This document shows, piece by piece, positions 59,279-64,000 of a DNA stretch of 64,000 bases. A program made the position numbers and the translations under genes. The notes beneath the pieces are model-generated. The model made no database searches, was not told the DNA's origin, and worked only from the letters and a program-made list of their open reading frames with translations. Positions within the stretch are counted from its first letter, which is position 1, and each line of letters starts with the position of its first letter. Location: assembly GCA_947095585.1 (NCBI GenBank), contig OX352763.1, forward strand, positions 105,813,908 through 105,877,907. Reading direction: 5' to 3'. The DNA is from Nephrocerus scutellatus (taxonomy: Eukaryota; Arthropoda; Insecta; Diptera; Pipunculidae).

Positions 59279-60960
59279 GTTAGGTTAGGTTGGGGTGGCA
59301 GTAGGCAAGAAGCCGACGCACTTAGACAAATAGCTGGTTCATTGTGATGCCACATGGATGGAGAGGATTTCTCGCAATACTCATTGAACCAGTTGGAGCT
59401 TCGAATAAAGCGTAGAATACTTTTGATGTCAGTGCTTGACAAATCGTTAAGATCGTTGTAAAAGAAGGCTCCCAAGTGGAGCTTACACTTTAGAGAGAGA
59501 GAGAGAGAGAGAGAGAGCTGTACATGTGCAGAAGAATAGTCTCTTCCTCTACCCCATCCATGCAGCTTCTGCAGAAGTCATTGGAAAATACACCAAGCCT
59601 TGCTGCATGATTTCCTATAAGACATTGCCAAGCATTAAGCGTAGCGCTTATGTGGACTATGCTTAAAAAGATCAAACACTTGGAGCGTTTCCGATCGACC
59701 TTTGGCCAGATCTGTTTTGTCGCTACACAAGCTACCATTTCTCCATCTAAGGTTGATTTTGTCAGTAGCATTCTGCTTTAACATCAGTTTGCGTGTAGGA
59801 ATTGGTATGCATAGGAAACCATTTTCAGGTAGAATGAGCAGCGTAGTACTATTTGTGGCGAGTTAATCGGCCCTGCAGTTCCCCAGAATGTCCCTATGCA
59901 CCGGAATCTAATAAAGGTGAATATTGGACTGCTCCGCCATTTCCCTGAGAGATGATTGGCAGTCTAGGGCTACAATAGAGTGAGTTCGTAGAGACTTCTT
60001 CTAGTTATCTCAAAGCTGCTTGACTATTCGAGAAGATGCGGATATCCTTAGTGGATACAACGTTTCTCTTCAGCCAAGACAGGACACTTTTATTGCTATA
60101 ATTTCTGCTTGAAAAACGGGGCAGTGATTAGGAAGACGCAAAGTGAGACTTTTTAAGAAAACACCTCCGCCTACCCCATGATCAGTTTTTGACCCGTCAG
60201 TATAAAAACTGATTGATTCATCTTCAGAGATAGCACCTTTTTCCCAGAGTGATCTGGAGAGGATGGTGATCTGGAAATTGTTGTTGAAATGTAGTTGCGG
60301 AATGGTGCAATCTATACCTCCTGGTGGAACTGTGAAAAATTCAGAACAATGGAGTGCCGAATTAATTTTTTATCCACTGCGAGGTTGCGTTGAGACGAAT
60401 AGCCGTGCTAGCAGCAACTTGTTTGCTAAGGATGTCGAGTGGTGTTAGGTTGAAAAGTAAATCTAGTGCAGCGGAGGGGTTGGTGCGAAGAGCTCTGCTC
60501 ATAAATAGACAAGCCGATCTTTGGACTTAGCTTAGTTTGTCACGATTTTTTGTCTAAGGCAGTCCACCAGACCACCACACCGTACATAAGTGTAGGTCTT
60601 ATTACCGAAATATAAAGCCAATGAGTGATATGGGGTTGAAGACCCCATTTGCTACCGATGGCTTTTTACAGGAGAAGAGGGCCACTGTGGCTTTAAGAAC
60701 TCTTTCTTGTATATTAGGTTTCCAGCTCAGCTTTCTGTCCAGAATGAGACCCAGATATTTTGCTTAATCAGAAAAGGATAAGCTTGAGCCATTTATAGAA
60801 TTTGGGTCAACATGTGGAATTTTATATTTTCTAGTGAAGAGGACAAGTTCTGTTTTGTGGGGATTTACTAACAGACCACAAAGATCTGCCCATTTAGCTA
60901 GCATAACGTATTTAGATCATTCTCTAAGAGTTCATTCAGGGTATTGAGGTGTTTTGAGGT
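59279..60960 (-). mobile_element. LINE family 3 (I/LOA-like with RNase H), nested insertion
   Basis: Antisense and 5'-truncated. From the 5' side (high coordinate) it carries an RT tail with a DKTELVLF-like segment (~60850), then an RNase H-like region (60000-60200) with DGSKTDHGVGGGVFL-type and IRIFSDSQAA-type segments. Next is the C-terminal CLIGNHAARLGVFSNDFCRSC block (59555-59640) and GAFFYNDLNDLSS...ILRFIRSSNWFNEY (59390-59475). It ends in a (TTAGG)n-like sequence when read on + (59278-59295). GTCAACATGCGCAG (59265-59278) and GTCAACGTGCATAG (60961-60974) look like a decayed target-site duplication. Confidence 0.85.
59492..59517. repeat. (AG)n microsatellite in a LINE
   Basis: Uninterrupted AG run of ~13 units within the nested family-3 LINE. 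It produces an artificial Ser/Leu run on the minus strand. Confidence 0.95.
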
Positions 60961-61468
60961 GTCAACGTGCATAGTCGTGTCACTTTATTTGGGATGCTTA
61001 ATTCTCTCATGCTTTATAAAGTTTTACTCTGGCTATGCTATCATAGGCGGCTTTAAAGTCTATAAATAGCTGGTGTAGTGAGTTTTGAAACTCTAAACAT
61101 TTTTCCATCACCTGCCTATGGGTGAACATATGATCAGTTGAAGATTTGCCTGGGATGAAGCAACACTGGTATGGGTCAATGATGATTTTAGCGTATGGGG
61201 CTATCCTGTCTTGAAGGATGGAGGAGAAAATCTTATACGTGGTTCACAACAACATTATACCACGATAATTGCTGCACGTTATTATATCTTCCTTCTTATG
61301 TATGAGGCACAGTTTACCTCTTCACCAGTCTTCTGGCATAGCTTCTTCCTCCCATACTTGTATTATTAGTTTATGAATTTATTGATGTAGTCCTGATTTA
61401 ATCAGCTTCGCTTGGATACCATCTGATCCCGAGGACTTATTTTTTTAAACCGATTTATAGCTCTGCTA
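60961..61468 (-). mobile_element. LINE family 1, 5' part of the interrupted copy
   Basis: Resumes the copy at 58733-59278 (TTTATTTGGGATGCTTAATTC corresponds to 8138-8160 of another copy). It reads back through the RT region to ACCGATTTATAGCTCTGCTA, where it is truncated against the AT-rich array. Confidence 0.85.
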
Positions 61469-61470
61469 AT

Positions 61471-62084
61471 TTCTATTATATTATAATAATTTTATAATCA
61501 TTCAATGAGTGTGCTATAATCCTAATCTCTTTCGAAAACAATTGTAGACACCCATAATTCTTCCTATAAAATTTTATAATCATACTACAATCATTCTATA
61601 AGCATTCTCATCTATTAGAATTATTATTTATAATCATTCTATAAAAATCCTATAACCCTACTCTTACAATTTAAACAATTATTTAAACCTATAATAATCG
61701 TACAATCATCCTATAAACCTTAAATTATTTTATAGTAATACTATAATCCTTCTGTACCCATTCTACAGTACCATAATTTCTATTATATTATAATAATTTT
61801 ATAATCATTCAATGAGTGTGCTATAATCCTAATCTCTTTCGAAAACAATTGTAGACACCCATAATTCTTCCTATAAAATTTTATAATCATACTACAATCA
61901 TTCTATAAGCATTCTCATCTATTAGAATTATTATTTATAATCATTCTATAAAAATCCTATAACCCTACTCTTACAATTTAAACAATTATTTAAACCTATA
62001 ATAATCGTACAATCATCCTATAAACCTTAAATTATTTTATAGTAATACTATAATCCTTCTGTACCCATTCTACAGTACCATTGT
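61471..62084. repeat. 307-bp tandem duplication, apparently identical
   Basis: The 307-bp segment starting TTCTATTATATTATAATAAT at 61471 repeats from 61778, and I found no differences by eye. Both copies end CATTCTACAGTACCA (61759-61773 and 62066-62080). Internally it is made of degenerate CTATAATCATTCTA words. Confidence 0.93.
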
Positions 62085-62535
62085 TAATTTATAAACATCC
62101 TATTATATCCGTTCTACAAAACATTGTTATTATAAAAAACATCATTTATAATTAAACTTTAACCTTAAATCATTTTATAGTAATACTACAATCATTCTGT
62201 AAACATTCTTCAATACCATATTGCTATTCTATGAATATCTTATAATTACTCTTCAATGATTAGAATGATTTTATTCTAATAGCCTAAACCATTCTACAAT
62301 ACCATTGACATTTAGTAAACATCATGTCATCACTCTTTAATTATCCTATAATCCTTCTATAATCATACTTTTAACCTTAAATCATGTAACAATCATTTTT
62401 ATAACCATTCTATAATTCCATAATTGGCTATAATATTATAAAATTATCCCAAAATAATCCCTTAATTTTTTATAACCATAAAAAATACTCTTCTTAAATT
62501 CCTCCCATTATAATCCTATAATCATCCTAGCCAAA
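62085..62535. repeat. Diverged continuation of the CTATAATC-type array
   Basis: Further degenerate CCTATAATCATTCTATAA-like words without an exact period. Ends at ATCCTATAATCATCCTAG. Confidence 0.75.
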
Positions 62536-62539
62536 AAGT

Positions 62540-64000
62540 TAGCGAGCAAGATTTTGCATGAACTTGAAGGTTACTCTAAACGCGCCCAATGAAGTTACAA
62601 TTTTCTGAATCTAAAAGAAGAGTCCAGTCATAGATTCTAGTCTTCTTCTAGTCCCTAAACTTAATGTCAGCTTCGGGATAGCATTCGTAGATCACTTCTT
62701 CACATACGCGGCGAACATTTGGCTCCTCTAGAATGCAGCTAAAAACTCAGACTGCATTTTGCTGCTAAAAACCCAAGCCTTCGGATTTGAATGATCGAGG
62801 TTGAATGGCGTTAAAGCATTTAAACGTCAATGTCCTATAAATCTCTAAATCCGTGCCGCCTGGCAACACTTTATTTACTTTTCCACACTTTGACAAAAAA
62901 ACACATTTTCGACTACCAACCGCAAAGCCACTTTCAAATGGAAAATAATTTTGATGTAATTATCTTGCTTGGAATCAGTGCTTGAAACTGTTGCCGCATC
63001 CATCCCTCCAGTCTTAAGTGAAATACAAAGTTGCACCAACTTTGGAGATACATTGCAACGTCTAACAGGATTATCAATAATACGTCCATAGCTTTGTTAA
63101 TTCTATTGAAGTGATCCGAGAAGCAAACAATGATGATGTAACAAAGAAGTGGGACTGAGAGAGTGATTGTGACATTTAGAGGAGGAAAGGGGGAGCAAAA
63201 GAAAGAAAAATGGGTGTCAAACGGAACGTATACTTATATTAGTGGTTTTATAGCCAGCGCTACCAGAGAGAGTGATCTAGATAAGTGTCTAATGCTTAAG
63301 GATGCGATGTAAAGTTGTTTTGCACTCCAATTCCAGTCCAGCAGGCAGGGCTGCCTGCAGTCGGCGTTATGACTCTTGTCAACTTGTCATGGCCTTTTGG
63401 TTTGTAATAAGTTGGAAGACGTAAAAGAGGAAAAAAAAGAAGAAGAATAAGGAAACATTCAATTTAATGGACGTTGTCGCTTCTTAGTAAATGTTGCAAC
63501 TTTGTCGCTGAGTCGGTCGGTGGATTTGATCAGTCGGTCGGCCGTTCGTTCGTTCGTTCGTTAGCGCAATGTTTGTTGCGGCATTATGTTGTGTCACCAT
63601 TATCAGATATTCTTTTCAAAAAGGATTTTACGAAATTTGATCCAACTTCTGTTTTGCTCATCAGCAAACAGCAGCAAAAAAAGTGCCTCGCTAACTGACT
63701 GACTGACTGACGACATACACAGCACCCCATAGCTGGAGCTATTTTTTCGCTGTCGTTGTTGTTGGTTTGGTTTGCTTTAACGCCCATCTGAGTCCATCCC
63801 TCCCTCGTACCTTCTCTAAGTGAAAAAGCTTTGCGCTGCATTCTGTTCGAATCATACAAGTACCTACCACCTGGTCGGCCAACCAACCGACTCATCCATA
63901 TACGACCATCATCCATCGACCCTTCTCTGATCCCTTTGAAATGGAAATTTTCGCAATTTCCGTTTTCAATGAAACCACGGAGACGATGACGACGATACCA
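62540..64000. other. Single-copy-looking intron island at the window end
   Basis: No gene or T-box exon recognised on either strand. Contains (GTTC)n at 63543-63562 and a GACTGACTGACTGAC run near 63696-63710. Confidence 0.4.

Larger units (their letters stand above)
17212..64000 (+). other. Probable giant omb intron (incomplete)
   Basis: No sequence resembling the next T-box part (MFPQMKF-like) is visible on the + strand downstream, and every other protein similarity here belongs to transposable elements. The Drosophila omb transcription unit is known to be very large (tens of kb), so an intron of at least 46.8 kb is plausible. An unrecognised non-coding gene inside it cannot be excluded. 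Confidence 0.75.

Noticed and set aside
59278..59296. Telomeric (TTAGG)n tract
   Set aside because: Only three or four degenerate units, exactly at the 3' end of a LINE; higher flies are not known to use TTAGG telomeres.

Overview
This is eukaryotic, AT-rich DNA and looks like a higher fly (Diptera, Brachycera). Three things suggest this: a T-box coding exon whose ends closely resemble Drosophila bifid/optomotor-blind (omb), CAG/CAA (opa-type) and GCC/CGA triplet repeats, and decayed transposons typical of fly genomes. The species cannot be fixed from the sequence. A non-Drosophila acalyptrate such as a tephritid is only an inference from the expanded, repeat-rich locus.

The only convincing host gene is omb on the + strand. 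One coding exon (16151-17211) holds the N-terminal low-complexity region and the first ~28 residues of the T-box. It ends at a good splice donor. No further T-box exon is visible up to 64000, so at least 46.8 kb downstream is most simply one giant omb intron. Bases 1 to ~15.8 kb are upstream or promoter-side DNA, possibly including spliced non-coding exons. No tRNA, rRNA, CRISPR or second intact gene was found.

Upstream layout: tRNA-derived SINE (701-1000), minisatellite (1120-1640), hAT element with TIRs and perfect 8-bp TSD (1879-4047), ~70-bp tandem array (4170-4990), single-copy-looking DNA, antisense LINE piece (7372-8340), single-copy-looking DNA (8.4-11.2 kb), LINE fragments (11.8-12.15 kb), mariner-type relic (12.5-13.33 kb), then the omb promoter-proximal region and 5' leader.

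Intron layout: single-copy islands (about 29.8-30.9, 32.3-33.0, 36.1-39.3, 41.8-42.95, 47.2-48.1, 50.5-53.3, 56.5-58.1 and 62.55-64 kb) alternate with repeat blocks. The repeat blocks contain Tc1/mariner relics (17.7-19.0, 19.3-20.24, 22.3-23.4, 54.17-55.69 kb), three LINE families, a second SINE copy (35.86-36.12 kb), a family of elements carrying ~115-bp minisatellites (24.56, 28.68, 46.26, 46.84 kb), a foldback MITE (43.46 kb) and many satellite-like arrays. The islands are the natural places to look for omb enhancers.

All transposase and reverse-transcriptase reading frames are broken by stops and frameshifts, so no autonomous mobile element is present. The most interesting observations are the two-copy SINE family with readable target-site duplications, the minisatellite-carrying element family, a LINE-in-LINE insertion, a chimeric ORF built from two transposase relics, and a start-stop uORF overlapping the omb start codon.
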